DNA of 64,000 nt from Allobosea sp. 47.2.35 (GCF_024655635.1 NZ_JANLGI010000001.1:124001-188000), one strand, 5' to 3'; shown: positions 27,602-39,575, counted from the stretch's first letter. Numbers and translations: made by a program. The notes: generated by a model from the letters alone, not told the origin.

Positions 27602-28650
27602 GCTTCGTCCTCATCACTGCCGAACAGGCCGAACTGCGCCGTCTCGCGCGAGGGCTCGGGCATGCCGAGATGGCGGAAGGCATGGGGCGTCAGCAGGCGC
27701 CCGCGCGGCGTGCGCTGGATGAAGCCCTGCTGGAGCAGGAAGGGCTCGATGATCTCCTCGATCGCGTCGCGCGGCTCGGAGAGCGAGGCGGCGATGGTCT
27801 CGATCCCGACCGGGCCGCCGCCGAAATTGACCGCGACCGTGGTGAGGTAGCGCCGGTCCATCTGGTCGAGGCCGATCGCGTCGACATCGAGCAGCGAGAG
27901 CGCCTTGTCGGCGACCTTGCGGGTGACGATCGGGTCGCCGTCGACGATGGCGAAGTCGCGCACGCGGCGCAGCAGCCGGCCGGCGATGCGCGGCGTGCCG
28001 CGCGAGCGCTTGGCGATCTCGTTGGCGCCGTCGTCAGACATCGGCACGCCGAGCACGCGGGCGCCGCGGGCGACGATGCCCTGCAATTCCTCGACCGTGT
28101 AGAATTGCAGGCGGATCGGGATGCCGAAGCGGTCGCGCAGTGGCGTGGTCAGCAGGCCGGCGCGGGTGGTGGCGCCGACGAGCGTGAACTTGGGCAGGTC
28201 GATCTTGACCGAGCGGGCGGCCGGGCCTTCGCCGATGATCAGGTCGAGCTGGTAATCCTCCATCGCGGGATAGAGGATTTCCTCCACCGCCGGATTGAGG
28301 CGGTGGATCTCGTCGATGAAGAGCACGTCGCGCTCTTCGAGATTGGTGAGCTGGGCGGCGAGATCGCCGGCCTTGGCGATGACCGGGCCCGAGGTCGAGC
28401 GGAAATTGACGCCGAGTTCGCGCGAGACGATCTGCGCTAGCGTCGTCTTGCCGAGGCCGGGCGGGCCGACGAAGAGGACATGGTCGAGCGCGTCGCCCCG
28501 GCTCTTGGCGGCGTTGATGAAGACCTGGAGATTGGCGCGCGCCGCGGCCTGTCCGGTGAAATCGGACAGCGACAGCGGACGCAGCGAGGTCTCGCTGTCG
28601 TCATCGCGGCGTTCGGCCGTCATCAGGCCGGAGCGCTTCGGTTCGCTCAC
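27598..28650 (-). CDS. ruvB: Holliday junction branch migration ATPase RuvB
   Basis: A 350-residue AAA+ helicase. Walker A is [14 protein letters not shown], Walker [11 protein letters not shown], sensor and arginine-finger regions follow ([19 protein letters not shown]), and the C-terminal winged helix contains [19 protein letters not shown]. Works with RuvA and RuvC in recombination repair. It follows the GNAT gene with an ATGA overlap. Confidence 0.97.
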   Translation of the reverse strand: MSEPKRSGLMTAERRDDDSETSLRPLSLSDFTGQAAARANLQVFINAAKSRGDALDHVLFVGPPGLGKTTLAQIVSRELGVNFRSTSGPVIAKAGDLAAQLTNLEERDVLFIDEIHRLNPAVEEILYPAMEDYQLDLIIGEGPAARSVKIDLPKFTLVGATTRAGLLTTPLRDRFGIPIRLQFYTVEELQGIVARGARVLGVPMSDDGANEIAKRSRGTPRIAGRLLRRVRDFAIVDGDPIVTRKVADKALSLLDVDAIGLDQMDRRYLTTVAVNFGGGPVGIETIAASLSEPRDAIEEIIEPFLLQQGFIQRTPRGRLLTPHAFRHLGMPEPSRETAQFGLFGSDEDEA

Positions 28651-29138
28651 AGCGCGATCTCCAGCTCGATGGCGTCGTGGATCGGAATGTCCTTGTACCC
28701 TGTCTTGATGATATCAGGCTCGACCGAGCGATAGTGGTCGATCGCCTCGAGATAAAGCCCCGAGAGGCGGAAGCCGCGGCGCTGGTAGAAGGTCATGCCG
28801 GGCATGTTGTCATTGGTCAGCATGGCCTTGAGCCGTTTGGCGCCGGCCTTGCGCGCGGCGAAGATCACGGCGTCCAGCATGCGGATGGCGACGCCTTCGC
28901 CCGGCCGCAGCGAATGGAGGGCGCAGAGATAGGCGTTCTCGCCGCGCACCGTCCAGCTCGCCAGCGCCGCGGTGCGGCCCGATGGTTCGTAGAGGCCGAG
29001 CGCGTCGATCTCGGCGACGTCGTAAACGTGCAGGTCGATCATCATGCTCTGGGAGCCCCAGCTCGCCAGCATGATGCGGCAGAGCTCGGTCTTGTCGGTG
29101 ACGACGCGCAATTGAAGCTCGTCGGGCGCTTCGCTCAC
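28647..29138 (-). CDS. GNAT-family N-acetyltransferase
   Basis: A 163-residue protein with a GNAT core: [23 protein letters not shown] carries the acetyl-CoA-binding Q/R-x-x-G-x-G/A-like region, and the final blocks [22 protein letters not shown] are typical of motif B. Substrate unknown. It is inserted between ruvA and ruvB and overlaps both by four bases (ATGA), so all are probably translationally coupled. Confidence 0.8.
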   Translation of the reverse strand: MSEAPDELQLRVVTDKTELCRIMLASWGSQSMMIDLHVYDVAEIDALGLYEPSGRTAALASWTVRGENAYLCALHSLRPGEGVAIRMLDAVIFAARKAGAKRLKAMLTNDNMPGMTFYQRRGFRLSGLYLEAIDHYRSVEPDIIKTGYKDIPIHDAIELEIAL

Positions 29139-29752
29139 TTCGCCAGTTCCTTCAGGCCCAGCTTGATCAGCTGGGCCGTGCCGGCACCATCGCCGGCGAC
29201 CTTGGCGGCAGCCGCCACGGCAGCCACCGCCTGCGCCTGAGGATAGCCGAGATTGGCGAGCGCCGACACGGCGTCGGCGATCGGCTGCGGCAGTTTCCTG
29301 TCTTCCAGCGCGCCGGACAACTGCACGACGCCGGGATCGATATGGCCGAAGGCCGGGGCCTTGTCCTTGAGCTCGGCGCAGAGGCGCTGCGCCAGCTTGG
29401 GGCCGACGCCGGGCGAACGGGCAATGGCGGCCTTGTCGTTGGTGGCGATGGCGGTCGCGAGCGCGCCCGGCTCAAGCGTCGAGAGGATGGCGAGCGCGAC
29501 CTTGGCGCCGACGCCCTGAACGACCTGCATCAGGCGGAACCAGTCGCGCTCATTGTCGGACATGAAGCCGTAGAGGCGGATCGCATCCTCACGGACATGG
29601 GTCTCGATCGAGAGCGCGGCGGCCTCGCCGGGCTGGGGCAGGCGCTGGAGCGTCCGCGCCGAGCACTGCACGACATAGCCGACGCCCTGCACGTCGATGA
29701 TGACGTGATCCTCGCCATAGGAATCGATCAGGCCCTTGAGCTTGCCGATCAT
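29135..29752 (-). CDS. ruvA: Holliday junction DNA-binding protein RuvA
   Basis: A 205-residue protein with the RuvA start [23 protein letters not shown], helix-hairpin-helix motifs ([39 protein letters not shown]) and a small C-terminal RuvB-binding domain ([19 protein letters not shown]). Forms the four-way-junction platform for RuvB. It is 25 bp after ruvC. Confidence 0.96.
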   Translation of the reverse strand: MIGKLKGLIDSYGEDHVIIDVQGVGYVVQCSARTLQRLPQPGEAAALSIETHVREDAIRLYGFMSDNERDWFRLMQVVQGVGAKVALAILSTLEPGALATAIATNDKAAIARSPGVGPKLAQRLCAELKDKAPAFGHIDPGVVQLSGALEDRKLPQPIADAVSALANLGYPQAQAVAAVAAAAKVAGDGAGTAQLIKLGLKELAK

Positions 29753-29777
29753 CGTCTCGTTCCCCCGGCCGTCTTCA

Positions 29778-30293
29778 TCAACCTGCCACGCGCATCTGCG
29801 CGACCAATGCCTTCATGCCGCGATGCTGGGCATGGCAGATCGCGACGGCGAGCGCGTCCGCCGCATCGGCCGAGGAGGTCTCAGCCTTGGGCAGGAGCAC
29901 GCGGATCATCGCCTGGACCTGCTTCTTGTCGGCATGGCCGACGCCGACCACGGTCTTCTTGACGAGATTGGCGGCGTATTCCGCGACATCGAGCCCCGCG
30001 AGCGCCGGCACGACCAGCGCGATGCCGCGGGCCTGGCCGAGCTTCAGCGCCGATTGCGGGTCGCGGTTGATGAAGGTCTCCTCGACGGCGGCCTCATGCG
30101 GGCGATGCGCGGCGAGGACCTTGTTGAGGCCTTCGTGCAATTGCCGCAGACGCTGGCCGAGCGACAGGGCACCGTCGCTCTCGATGCAGCCGCAGGCGAC
30201 GAAGGAGAGCTTGCTGCCTTCCGAAATCACGATGCCCCAGCCGGTTTTGCGGAGGCCGGGATCGATGCCGAGGATGCGAATCGGAGGTGCCAT
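29778..30293 (-). CDS. ruvC: Holliday junction resolvase RuvC
   Basis: A 171-residue RNase H-fold nuclease that cleaves Holliday junctions. Catalytic acidic residues are visible: Asp11 in [14 protein letters not shown], Glu in [12 protein letters not shown], and the late Asp pair in [18 protein letters not shown]. First gene of the ruvC-ruvA-GNAT-ruvB unit. Confidence 0.97.
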   Translation of the reverse strand: MAPPIRILGIDPGLRKTGWGIVISEGSKLSFVACGCIESDGALSLGQRLRQLHEGLNKVLAAHRPHEAAVEETFINRDPQSALKLGQARGIALVVPALAGLDVAEYAANLVKKTVVGVGHADKKQVQAMIRVLLPKAETSSADAADALAVAICHAQHRGMKALVAQMRVAG

Positions 30294-30456
30294 GACGGGC
30301 TCAACCTAGCGGATGTTTCGGATTTGTCCCGCGCCGAGACGGGCGACGGCACGGGGCGGGATGAATTCCCCTGATCGATGACATCAAAAAGGAAAGTTGT
30401 TCTTGCTGCCGGCTCGCGGGCATGGTTCGCCGCATCTTTCGTCTCCAGCCGGCTCC

Positions 30457-31236
30457 ATGTCCTCGATTCTGTCTACCTTCATGCCGGGCGTCAGCGCCGA
30501 CGGCATCGCCGTCTTGCTGGCCGCGACCTTGCTCGGCGGGCTCGTGCGCGGCTTTACGGGCTTCGGCTTCGCCATGGTGTTCATGCCCTTGGCCTCGGTC
30601 GTGCTCGGGCCTGTCGCGGCACTCGGCCTGATCTGGTTCATCGACCTGCCTTTCGCGCTGCCGATCGCGGCGCGCAGCGCCCGGCAGGCGGAATGGCGCG
30701 AAATCCTGCCGCTGCTGCTGACCGCGACGCTCGCCTTGCCGGCCGGCATCTGGCTGCTGATCTGGCTCGATCGCGAGACGATGCGCTGGGTGCTGGCCTC
30801 GCTCGTGCTGATCGCAGTCGCCTTGATGGCGTCGGGCTGGCGCTATCACGGACGGCCGACGATCCCGCTCTCGCTCGGGGTCGGGGCGCTGTCGGGGCTG
30901 TTCAATGGCATGGCCTCAATCGGCGGCATGCCGCTCGCGGTGTTCTGGCTCGGCGCGCAGCGCAACGACCGGCACAAGACGCGGGCCAACCTGCAGGCCT
31001 TCTTCGGCGTGTCGACGCTGATCAGCGGCGCGGTGCTGTGGTGGAAGGGCATCCTCACCGGCGGTGCCCTGCTGATGGCGGTGCCGCTCTTCGCCGTCTA
31101 CGGCATCGGGCTCTGGGCCGGGACGCATGGCTTCCGGCTGGCCTCGGAGGAGACGTTCCGGCGCGGGGCCTACCTGGTGATTTTCTTGAGCGCGCTGATC
31201 AGCCTGCCGCTCTGGGATGTCGTGATCGGGCGGTAG
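30457..31236 (+). CDS. TSUP (TauE/SafE) family sulfite/organosulfur-type exporter
   Basis: A 259-residue protein from ATG 30457 with about seven to eight membrane helices and the TSUP repeat pattern: LLGGLVRGFTGFGFAMVFMP near residue 25 and ALSGLFNGMASIGGMPLAVF near residue 145. TSUP members export sulfite, sulfoacetate or similar anions; the substrate is not defined. It stands alone on the plus strand between ruvC and yebC. Confidence 0.85.
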   Translation: MSSILSTFMPGVSADGIAVLLAATLLGGLVRGFTGFGFAMVFMPLASVVLGPVAALGLIWFIDLPFALPIAARSARQAEWREILPLLLTATLALPAGIWLLIWLDRETMRWVLASLVLIAVALMASGWRYHGRPTIPLSLGVGALSGLFNGMASIGGMPLAVFWLGAQRNDRHKTRANLQAFFGVSTLISGAVLWWKGILTGGALLMAVPLFAVYGIGLWAGTHGFRLASEETFRRGAYLVIFLSALISLPLWDVVIGR

Positions 31237-31291
31237 AAGACGTCGCGGGCATCCACGTTCTCAACGCCATATCGAGGCCGCAAAAATGCAA

Positions 31292-31314
31292 ATGGCCGGG
31301 GCGAGCCCGGCCAT
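31292..31314 (-). terminator. terminator after yebC
   Basis: A 9-bp perfect stem (31292-31300 with 31306-31314) around GCGAG, followed on the minus strand by TTGCATTTTTG. About 25 bp past the yebC stop. Confidence 0.75.
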
Positions 31315-31338
31315 GATGCGGAAGGCGCTGGCTTCGGC

Positions 31339-32085
31339 TCAGGCGCTGAGTTTGGCCATGATGTCGTCGGCGATCTCGAAATTGGCGAAGACGTTCTGGA
31401 CGTCGTCGTCGTTGTCGAGCGCTTCCATCAGCTTCATCATCGAGGCCGCCTTGTCCTCGTCGAGCGGGGCGCTCGTCGTCGGGCGCCAGACGGGCTTGGC
31501 CGAGGCGGGGGCGCCGAGCGAGGCTTCGAGCGCCTTGGAGACCTCGTTCAGCGCGTCGAAGGCGCAGAGGATGGTGTGGCCGTTCTCGTCCGAGATCACG
31601 TCGTCGGCGCCGGCCTCGATCGCCGCTTCCATCAGCTTGTCGGCGTCGCCGGCCTCCGGCGGATAGCTGATCTCGCCGACGCGGTTGAACATGAAGGAGA
31701 CGGAGTTGCTTTCGCCGAGCGCGCCGCCCGACTTGGTGAAGTAGGAGCGCACTGCGGAAGCGGTGCGGTTGCGGTTGTCGGTCAGTGCCTCGACGATAAC
31801 GGCCGCGCCGCCCGGGCCGTAGCCCTCGTAGCGGACCTCGTCATAGTTGTCGCCTTCGCCGCCGGCCGCCTTGTTGATGGCGCGCTGGATATTGTCCTTC
31901 GGCATGTTCTCGGCGCGCGCGGCGAGCACGGCCATGCGCAGGCGCGGGTTCATGTTGACGTCGGGCATGCCCATCTTGGCGGCGACGGTGATTTCGCGGG
32001 CCAGTTTCGAGAACAGCTTGGAGCGCACGGCATCCTGCTTGCCCTTGCGGTGCATGATGTTCTTGAACTGTGAATGGCCGGCCAT
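31339..32085 (-). CDS. yebC: YebC/PmpR-family regulator
   Basis: A 248-residue protein from ATG 32085, which gives the invariant N-terminus [19 protein letters not shown]; the upstream open frame is not conserved. Other blocks: [20 protein letters not shown] and [23 protein letters not shown]. The family binds DNA or helps ribosomes through difficult sequences, depending on species. It normally precedes ruvC on the same strand, as here (with the TSUP gene inserted on the opposite strand). Confidence 0.96.
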   Translation of the reverse strand: MAGHSQFKNIMHRKGKQDAVRSKLFSKLAREITVAAKMGMPDVNMNPRLRMAVLAARAENMPKDNIQRAINKAAGGEGDNYDEVRYEGYGPGGAAVIVEALTDNRNRTASAVRSYFTKSGGALGESNSVSFMFNRVGEISYPPEAGDADKLMEAAIEAGADDVISDENGHTILCAFDALNEVSKALEASLGAPASAKPVWRPTTSAPLDEDKAASMMKLMEALDNDDDVQNVFANFEIADDIMAKLSA

Positions 32086-32251
32086 GGGAGCTCGCTGCCC
32101 TTTGATGAGATGGAACCATGGAAACACCGCCGGCAGTGCGTGCCGGGGCGATCGGAGGGCCTTATAGGCGCCGGTTTCCGTGACAGGCAAGCGCCTGTGG
32201 TCGATCTTGGCCCAAATCGGAGGCGATCAGGCCGTTAAGCCATTCTTTGCC

Positions 32252-33664
32252 ATGACGGGGCATGATGCCATCACCCGCCGCGCCGTCCTCACTCAAGCCC
32301 GCGAAGCCGTGACATCCAATTCCATTGCCGCGCAGGAACACCGCTTCCGCGCCTTCCGGATCTTCAACGAGGACATCGTTCTTCTCGGCTCACTGTCGGA
32401 TTTCGCCCGCAGCCGGCTGCCGCATCTGCTGGACAATCTGCACGACCAGTTCTCGCCCTGGCCGGAAATCGCGCGTGCCCTGCGGCAGCCCGATGTTCAT
32501 GAGCGGCGGCTCGCGCATTGGATCATGCTTGCATCCGGCCGTCTCCAGGAGGGCTACACCGAATCGGCGCACCGCCTGGCGAGCGTGTTCCATGAACACG
32601 GAGTACCGATCTATGCGGTGGTGATCTGCCACGCGATCGTCTCAAACGCCATCATCGTCGAGCTTGGCCTGGACCGGCAAAGCATGATGGGGCTGTCGAG
32701 CTTCTGGAAGAGGCGTGAACTCGACCGGCGGATTGCGATACGCACGGCACTGTCCAAGGCGACGCAGCTCGATCTCGAACTGCTGCTGGAGACCTATTCC
32801 GTGGTTCAGCAAGAGAACCGCGACCGCACGCGCCGCCAGATCGAGACGTTCGAGGTCACGGTCCGGGAAGTCGTCGGAGCGGTGAATGCCAGCGCCGGCA
32901 AGGTGGAGCGGCTTGCCGCCTCGGTCGAGAACGTGGTCGGTGAGACCAGTTCGCAGGCCGAGCGCGCCGCGGGGGCGGCAGGGGACGCTTCGGACAACGT
33001 CAGCAATGTCGCGACGGCTACGAACGAGTTGTCGATTTCGCTCGACCATGTCGCCGCGGAGGTGGTGCGGGCGTCGACAATGGCGCATGAGGCACATGCC
33101 GCCGCCCAGAAGACAGACGCGATCGTCCAAAGCCTGGCGCGTTCGGCCGAGACGATCGGCTCGGTCGTCGAGATGATCCAGACTATCGCCAGTCAGACCA
33201 ATCTCCTTGCGCTCAATGCGACGATCGAGGCAGCGCGCGCGGGTGAGGCCGGGCGTGGCTTCGCCGTCGTGGCGACGGAGGTGAAGCAGCTTTCCTCCCG
33301 CACCGCCAAGGCCACGGACGAGATCGCCGCCCAGGTTCCCGCCATGCAGGCGGCGACGCGGGAGGCCGTCGCGGCGATCGAGAGCATCGTCGCCTTCGCC
33401 AGCCAGGTGAACGGCATTGCGGGTGCGGTCGCGGCCAGCATAGACGAGCAGCGTGCCGCGACGCAGGAGATCGCCCGCAGCGCCGATCAGGCGGCGCTCG
33501 GCACGCAAGCCAGCGCCGAAAGCATCGTGCAGCTGAACGACAGGGCCCAGCACGCGGGACGGGCGGTGCATGATGTGCTCGACGTCGCCGGAACGCTCTC
33601 GCGGCAGGCGGAGAGTCTGAACCACGCCTTCGACGAATTGATTCGACAGAACCGCGCTGTCTGA
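32252..33664 (+). CDS. methyl-accepting chemotaxis protein with globin-like sensor
   Basis: A 470-residue, soluble protein (no membrane helix) from ATG 32252; a GTG at 32180 is less likely. Residues about 15-170 resemble a protoglobin-type sensor ([40 protein letters not shown]). By my alignment the position of the usual proximal His is Phe113, next to His114 and His116, so heme binding is uncertain. Residues about 200-470 form a methyl-accepting signalling hairpin, with the tip [21 protein letters not shown]. It should signal to CheA from the cytoplasm. No che genes are in this window. Confidence 0.85.
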   Translation: MTGHDAITRRAVLTQAREAVTSNSIAAQEHRFRAFRIFNEDIVLLGSLSDFARSRLPHLLDNLHDQFSPWPEIARALRQPDVHERRLAHWIMLASGRLQEGYTESAHRLASVFHEHGVPIYAVVICHAIVSNAIIVELGLDRQSMMGLSSFWKRRELDRRIAIRTALSKATQLDLELLLETYSVVQQENRDRTRRQIETFEVTVREVVGAVNASAGKVERLAASVENVVGETSSQAERAAGAAGDASDNVSNVATATNELSISLDHVAAEVVRASTMAHEAHAAAQKTDAIVQSLARSAETIGSVVEMIQTIASQTNLLALNATIEAARAGEAGRGFAVVATEVKQLSSRTAKATDEIAAQVPAMQAATREAVAAIESIVAFASQVNGIAGAVAASIDEQRAATQEIARSADQAALGTQASAESIVQLNDRAQHAGRAVHDVLDVAGTLSRQAESLNHAFDELIRQNRAV

Positions 33665-33702
33665 GCCGCGCAGCCCGAAGCGCGATCAGCGAGCGATCAG
33701 CC

Positions 33703-34521
33703 CTAGGCCCAGTCGGGCACGGCCTGGCTGAGATGCGGGCCGACGCGCACGGCCCAGACCGCCTTGGCCAGGCCGGTCGCGTCGTCGATATCGACCGCGA
33801 CCCCGGAGAGGGTGCCTTCGCCGGTCGCCGGCTCCAGGCGGGCGCCCGGCACCTTCTGCAGGAAGCGGCGCACCGGCTCGTCCTTCTGCATGCCGAGCAC
33901 GGAATCATAGTCGCCGCACATGCCGGCATCTGACTGGTAGGCGGTGCCGGCCGGCAGGATGCGCGTATCGGATGTCGGCGCATGGGTGTGAGTGCCGACG
34001 ACGAGGCTGGCGCGTCCATCGAGGAAATAGCCCATGGCCTGCTTCTCGCTGGTCGCCTCGGCATGGACATCGACGATGACGGCGTCCGCCACTTCGCCGA
34101 GCGGGCAGGCGGAGAGTTCGCGCTCGACCGCGGCGAAGGGGTCGTCGAGCGCATCCATGAACAGTCGGCCCATGACGTTGACGACGAGGACGCGGGCGCC
34201 GTTGCGGGCCTCGATCACGGTTGCACCGCGGCCGGGCGTGCCGGGCGGGTAGTTGGCCGGGCGGATCAGCCGGTCCTGCCTGTTGATGAAGACGAGCGCC
34301 TCGCGCTGGTCCCAGGAATGGTTGCCGAGCGTGACGACATCGGCCCCGGCGGCGAGGATCTCGTCGCAGATCGCCTCGGTGATGCCGAAGCCGCCGGCCG
34401 AATTCTCGCCATTGATGATGACGCAATCGAGCTTCCAGGCCTCGCGCAGGGCGGGCAGCCGCTCCTGAACCGCAATCCGGCCGGGGCGGCCGACGATGTC
34501 ACCGAGGAAGAGAAGACGCAT
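33703..34521 (-). CDS. YmdB-family metallophosphoesterase
   Basis: A 272-residue protein matching the TIGR00282/YmdB family: MRLLFLGDIVGRPGR start, VIINGENSAGGFGIT, VTLGNHSWDQRE, VIVDVHAEATSEKQAMG and VVGTHTHAPTSDTRILP. All metal-binding Asp/Asn/His motifs are present. In Bacillus the family has cyclic-nucleotide phosphodiesterase activity; here the substrate is inferred. It follows 5-FCL by 55 bp on the same strand. Confidence 0.9.
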   Translation of the reverse strand: MRLLFLGDIVGRPGRIAVQERLPALREAWKLDCVIINGENSAGGFGITEAICDEILAAGADVVTLGNHSWDQREALVFINRQDRLIRPANYPPGTPGRGATVIEARNGARVLVVNVMGRLFMDALDDPFAAVERELSACPLGEVADAVIVDVHAEATSEKQAMGYFLDGRASLVVGTHTHAPTSDTRILPAGTAYQSDAGMCGDYDSVLGMQKDEPVRRFLQKVPGARLEPATGEGTLSGVAVDIDDATGLAKAVWAVRVGPHLSQAVPDWA

Positions 34522-34576
34522 GAAACAGACTCGAAAACCGGGAAGGCTTTCTCCCTCGCGCGAAGCCGCGCGGGAA

Positions 34577-35164
34577 TCAACCGCAGCGCAGGGTTTCGCG
34601 CTCGGTCACGATCCAGTCGAGGCGCCGGTCATGCGGCTCGTCCGGCACGGCGTCGATCTCCTGCGCGGCATAGCCGATGCCGATGCTGATGGTCGGGCCG
34701 AGTTCCGTCAGCGCCCGGTCGTAATAGCCCTTGCCGTAGCCGATGCGGTAGCCGCGCCGGTCGAAGGCGGCGAGCGGCACCAACAGGATCGTGGGCTTCA
34801 GCTCCGGCTGGTCGGGCGCGGGAACGAGCGTGCCGAAGCCGCCGGGTACGATCGGCTCATAGGGCGCCCAGCGCCGGAAGATCATGCGCTTCTCGACGAT
34901 CGCCGGCAGGCAGAGCGGCAGGCCGCGCTCATGCAGGGCTTCGAGGATCGGGCGGGGATCGGCTTCCGAGCGCATTGGCCAATAGGCCGAGACCGGGCCG
35001 GTGCTGCCCTTCCAGACGGGGAGGGCAAGGGCGTGGGCCGCGATCTCCGCGTCCCATTCCAGCCGGTTGTCGAGATCGAGCCCGTCGCGGCGGGCCAGCG
35101 CTTCCGCGCGGAGAGCCGCCTTGCGCGAGGAAGGAGTTACCGGCGTGTCGGACGTCATCGTCAT
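34577..35164 (-). CDS. 5-formyltetrahydrofolate cyclo-ligase
   Basis: A 195-residue protein converting 5-formyl-THF to 5,10-methenyl-THF with ATP. Motifs: SSRKAALRAEALARRDGLD, ALALPVWKGSTGPVSAYWPM, LVPLAAFDRRGYRIGYGKGYYDR and AAQEIDAVPDEPHDRRLDWI. ATG 35164 (MTMTSD) is used; 35158 is equally possible, and the ribosome site is weak for both. The candidate 6S RNA lies directly upstream, the usual arrangement, suggesting coexpression from a shared promoter. Confidence 0.93.
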   Translation of the reverse strand: MTMTSDTPVTPSSRKAALRAEALARRDGLDLDNRLEWDAEIAAHALALPVWKGSTGPVSAYWPMRSEADPRPILEALHERGLPLCLPAIVEKRMIFRRWAPYEPIVPGGFGTLVPAPDQPELKPTILLVPLAAFDRRGYRIGYGKGYYDRALTELGPTISIGIGYAAQEIDAVPDEPHDRRLDWIVTERETLRCG

Positions 35165-35189
35165 ATGGGCTGCGGAGCCACCTCGGCCG

Positions 35190-35345
35190 TGGAGTTTTGA
35201 ATCCCGGGACACCTACTAAAGTAGGTGGGCGCCGTGTGTCCGGCTCCAATGGAACCGGTCAGGGACAGCTCCCTAGGGAGTCGTATGGGCCCGGGGAATG
35301 CTGTCTCTCACGCACCAGGCAGCCCCGCCCTGCCAATGTAGGGAC
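35190..35345 (-). ncRNA. ssrS: candidate 6S RNA (ssrS)
   Basis: The 327-bp gap between 5-FCL and cpoB has no gene. On the minus strand it contains a series of strong hairpins: CCGGTTCC/GGAGCCGG near 35238-35256, CTCCC/GGGAG near 35270-35281 and CACCTAC/GTAGGTG near 35210-35227, plus complementary G/C-rich ends. In bacteria the 6S RNA gene commonly sits just upstream of 5-FCL, on the same strand, so context fits well. I could not verify the single central bubble by folding; ends are approximate. Confidence 0.5.
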
Positions 35346-35491
35346 GTCGCCGGCAAAGCGCCAGTGGTTCTTTACGCGTTTGCACATGGCGCGCGCCGCC
35401 ATCAGGCCGGCCATGAAAACGTTCATATTTTGGCCGTGGTGAGCTGATGGTATAGAGACGCGCGCGACATGTACGGAAACCGGTTTCAACG

Positions 35492-36439
35492 ATGCTTCGT
35501 TCTCTCCTAGCCCGCCATCTCTCCCGTCCGGGACTGGCCGCTTTGGCGCTCTCCGCTGCCCTTGCTGGCGGCGCGGTGCCGGCTTCGGCGCAGGATGCGG
35601 CCGATCTGCTGGTCCGCACGACGCGGCTGGAAAACCAGCTGCGCCAGATGTCCGGCCAGATCGAGCAGCTCCAGTTCGAGAACCGGCGGCTCTCCGACCA
35701 GCTCCGCAAGTTCCAGGAAGACGTCGATTTTCGCCTGAACGAGAAGGGCGGCGGCCGGCCGAGCACGGCGGCCCCGGGCCCGACGGGCGCGCCGCCTGCC
35801 GGCGGAGCGCCGCAGCCGCAGCGCCAGCGCCGCGGCGACGCCTTCGACCCGACGATGCAGCAGGGCGCTGCCGGTGCACCGCAGCAGCTCGGTGGTGGTG
35901 CCGGGATCGTCGGCATCATCGAGGATGACTATGCCGGCGGCCCGGCCACGGGCCAGCCGCTCGACCTGCAGGGCGTCGGGCGCCCGGTGCCGCAAGGCGG
36001 GCTGCCGCAGGACAGGCCGCGCGGCGCGAGCGTCGCTGCCGCGAGCGGTCCGCAGAGCGCCAAGGACGCTTACGACCTCGCCTTCGCCTCGCTCCAGCGC
36101 AAGGAGTACGAGCAGGCCGAGATGGGTTTCCGCCAGTTCCTCCAGAGCTATCCGCGCGACCGGCAGGCGGTCGATGCGACCTACTGGCTTGGCGAGAGCT
36201 ATCTCCAGCGCCAGCGTTATCGCGAGGCGGCCGAGCAGTTCCTGAAGATCTCGCAAGGATCGCCGAAGGCGGCCAAGGCCCCGGACAGCCTGCTCAAGCT
36301 CGGCATGTCCTTGAACGGGCTCGGCGCCAAGGAACAGGCCTGCGCGACCTATGCCAAGGTCGGCATCGACTATCCCTCCGCCTCCAATTCCGTGCGCCAG
36401 GGCATCGCCCGCGAGCGCCGCCGCTCCGGCTGCGCTTGA
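35492..36439 (+). CDS. cpoB: cell division coordinator CpoB (YbgF)
   Basis: A 315-residue periplasmic protein: signal peptide ending ASAQDAAD, a trimerising coiled coil (LLVRTTRLENQLRQMSGQIEQL, about 38-80), a Pro/Gly/Gln-rich linker (about 90-180), and a C-terminal TPR domain (DAYDLAFASLQRKEYEQAEM, ATYWLGESYLQRQRYREAAEQF). CpoB couples peptidoglycan synthesis with Tol-Pal constriction. It normally follows pal; here it heads the cpoB-tilS-ftsH run. Confidence 0.92.
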   Translation: MLRSLLARHLSRPGLAALALSAALAGGAVPASAQDAADLLVRTTRLENQLRQMSGQIEQLQFENRRLSDQLRKFQEDVDFRLNEKGGGRPSTAAPGPTGAPPAGGAPQPQRQRRGDAFDPTMQQGAAGAPQQLGGGAGIVGIIEDDYAGGPATGQPLDLQGVGRPVPQGGLPQDRPRGASVAAASGPQSAKDAYDLAFASLQRKEYEQAEMGFRQFLQSYPRDRQAVDATYWLGESYLQRQRYREAAEQFLKISQGSPKAAKAPDSLLKLGMSLNGLGAKEQACATYAKVGIDYPSASNSVRQGIARERRRSGCA

Positions 36440-37491
36440 GCGCGGCCCCGCTCGCAGAAGACATTGCGCCGGTTTCGCCAGTCGAGGCCGGCGCTGCTTT
36501 TGAGGGGCTGTCGGGTGAGACGGCCCTGCTTGTCGCTGTCTCGGGCGGGCCGGATTCAGTAGCCCTGCTGGCACTGCTGGCTGCATGGGCTCAGATGCCC
36601 GGCCGGCCGGCACTTCATGCCGCGACGGTCGATCACGGGTTGCGCCCGGGATCGGCGGAGGAGGCCGCCGCCGTGGCCGGGCTTTGCGCGAAGCTCGGTG
36701 TCAGCCATGCGACCTTGCGCTGGGAGGGGGCGAAGCCCGCGAGCCGCGTGCAAGCCGAGGCGCGCCGCGCCCGCTATGCGCTGCTGGCTAACGAGGCGAG
36801 GCGGCTCTGTAGCGCGACGCTGGTCACCGCCCATACGCTCGACGATCAGGCCGAGACGATGCTGATGCGGCTTGCCCATGGCTCGGGACCGTCCGGGCTC
36901 GCGGGGATGCGGGAGCGCAGCGAGGTTGACGGTATTCCGCTCGTCCGGCCCTTGCTCGGCATCCCCAAGGAGCGCCTTGTCGCGACAGCAGAGGCACGCG
37001 GATTGCCGTTCGTCCGCGATCCCAGCAATCGCGACCCGCGTTTCGAGCGGGTGCGCTGGCGGGAGGTGATGCCGGTTCTGGCCGAGCAGGGGCTGACGGC
37101 CGAGCGACTGGGGCGGCTGGCGGAGAGAATGGCGCGACTGGACGAGGCCGCGGCGCATCGTGCCAGCAAGATTTTCGTAGAGGCCGTGCTGCCGAACGAG
37201 GCAGCGGGGAGTCGTCTGCGTCTGGATTTTTCAGCGCTTGTCGTCGAGCCGGAAGAGATCGTCTTGCGGGTTCTTGGGCTGGCGCTCGATGCGGTCCGGC
37301 CGGAGGGCGAAGGGTATGGCCGGCTGGAGCGGCTGGAAGCCTGTGGGGCCGTTCTGATCGAGGCGGCCCGCGCCGGTTCGACCGCGCGGCGGACACTGTC
37401 GGGCTGCGTTCTTTCGCTTGGTCGCGACGGCGTTCTGACGCTGCAAGCCGAGCCCCCGCGCAGACGCGGTGTTCACCCTTCGGCGTCATAG
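36436..37491 (+). CDS. tilS: tRNA(Ile)-lysidine synthetase
   Basis: A 351-residue N-type ATP pyrophosphatase; PP-loop VAVSGGPDSVALLALLAAW at about residues 33-51, then ATVDHGLRPGSAEEA and TAHTLDDQAETMLMRLAHGSG. It attaches lysine to C34 of tRNA-Ile2 (CAU anticodon) so that AUA is read as Ile. The start is TTG 36436, overlapping the cpoB stop as TTGA, giving MSAAPLAEDI; this is the only start consistent with the complete domain and implies coupling. Confidence 0.93.
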   Translation: MSAAPLAEDIAPVSPVEAGAAFEGLSGETALLVAVSGGPDSVALLALLAAWAQMPGRPALHAATVDHGLRPGSAEEAAAVAGLCAKLGVSHATLRWEGAKPASRVQAEARRARYALLANEARRLCSATLVTAHTLDDQAETMLMRLAHGSGPSGLAGMRERSEVDGIPLVRPLLGIPKERLVATAEARGLPFVRDPSNRDPRFERVRWREVMPVLAEQGLTAERLGRLAERMARLDEAAAHRASKIFVEAVLPNEAAGSRLRLDFSALVVEPEEIVLRVLGLALDAVRPEGEGYGRLERLEACGAVLIEAARAGSTARRTLSGCVLSLGRDGVLTLQAEPPRRRGVHPSAS

Positions 37492-37513
37492 TGCCGCCAC
37501 GCCATTGCTTTCC

Positions 37514-37542
37514 CTTGGCAAGCACGTATGCGACACCTAAAT
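37514..37542 (+). promoter_or_regulatory. possible heat-shock-type promoter of ftsH
   Basis: CTTGGCA (37514-37520) and CCTAAAT (37536-37542), 15 bp apart, resemble a sigma-32 promoter and precede ftsH, a known heat-shock gene. Matches are partial; low certainty. Confidence 0.3.
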
Positions 37543-37602
37543 TGATCGTCGGGAAACTCTAGGCCTCGCCCGGTTGCTCCGGGAGGCCCGATCGGACTGG
37601 GA

Positions 37603-39528
<1,926 letters not shown>

Positions 39529-39549
39529 GGCTGGCTTTGACGGAATACG

Positions 39550-39575
39550 AAAGGGCGGCCGCGAGGCCGCCCTTT
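39550..39575 (+). terminator. terminator after ftsH
   Basis: An 11-bp perfect stem (39550-39560 with 39565-39575) around GCGA, followed by CTCTTTG. It lies 21 bp past the ftsH stop. Confidence 0.8.
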
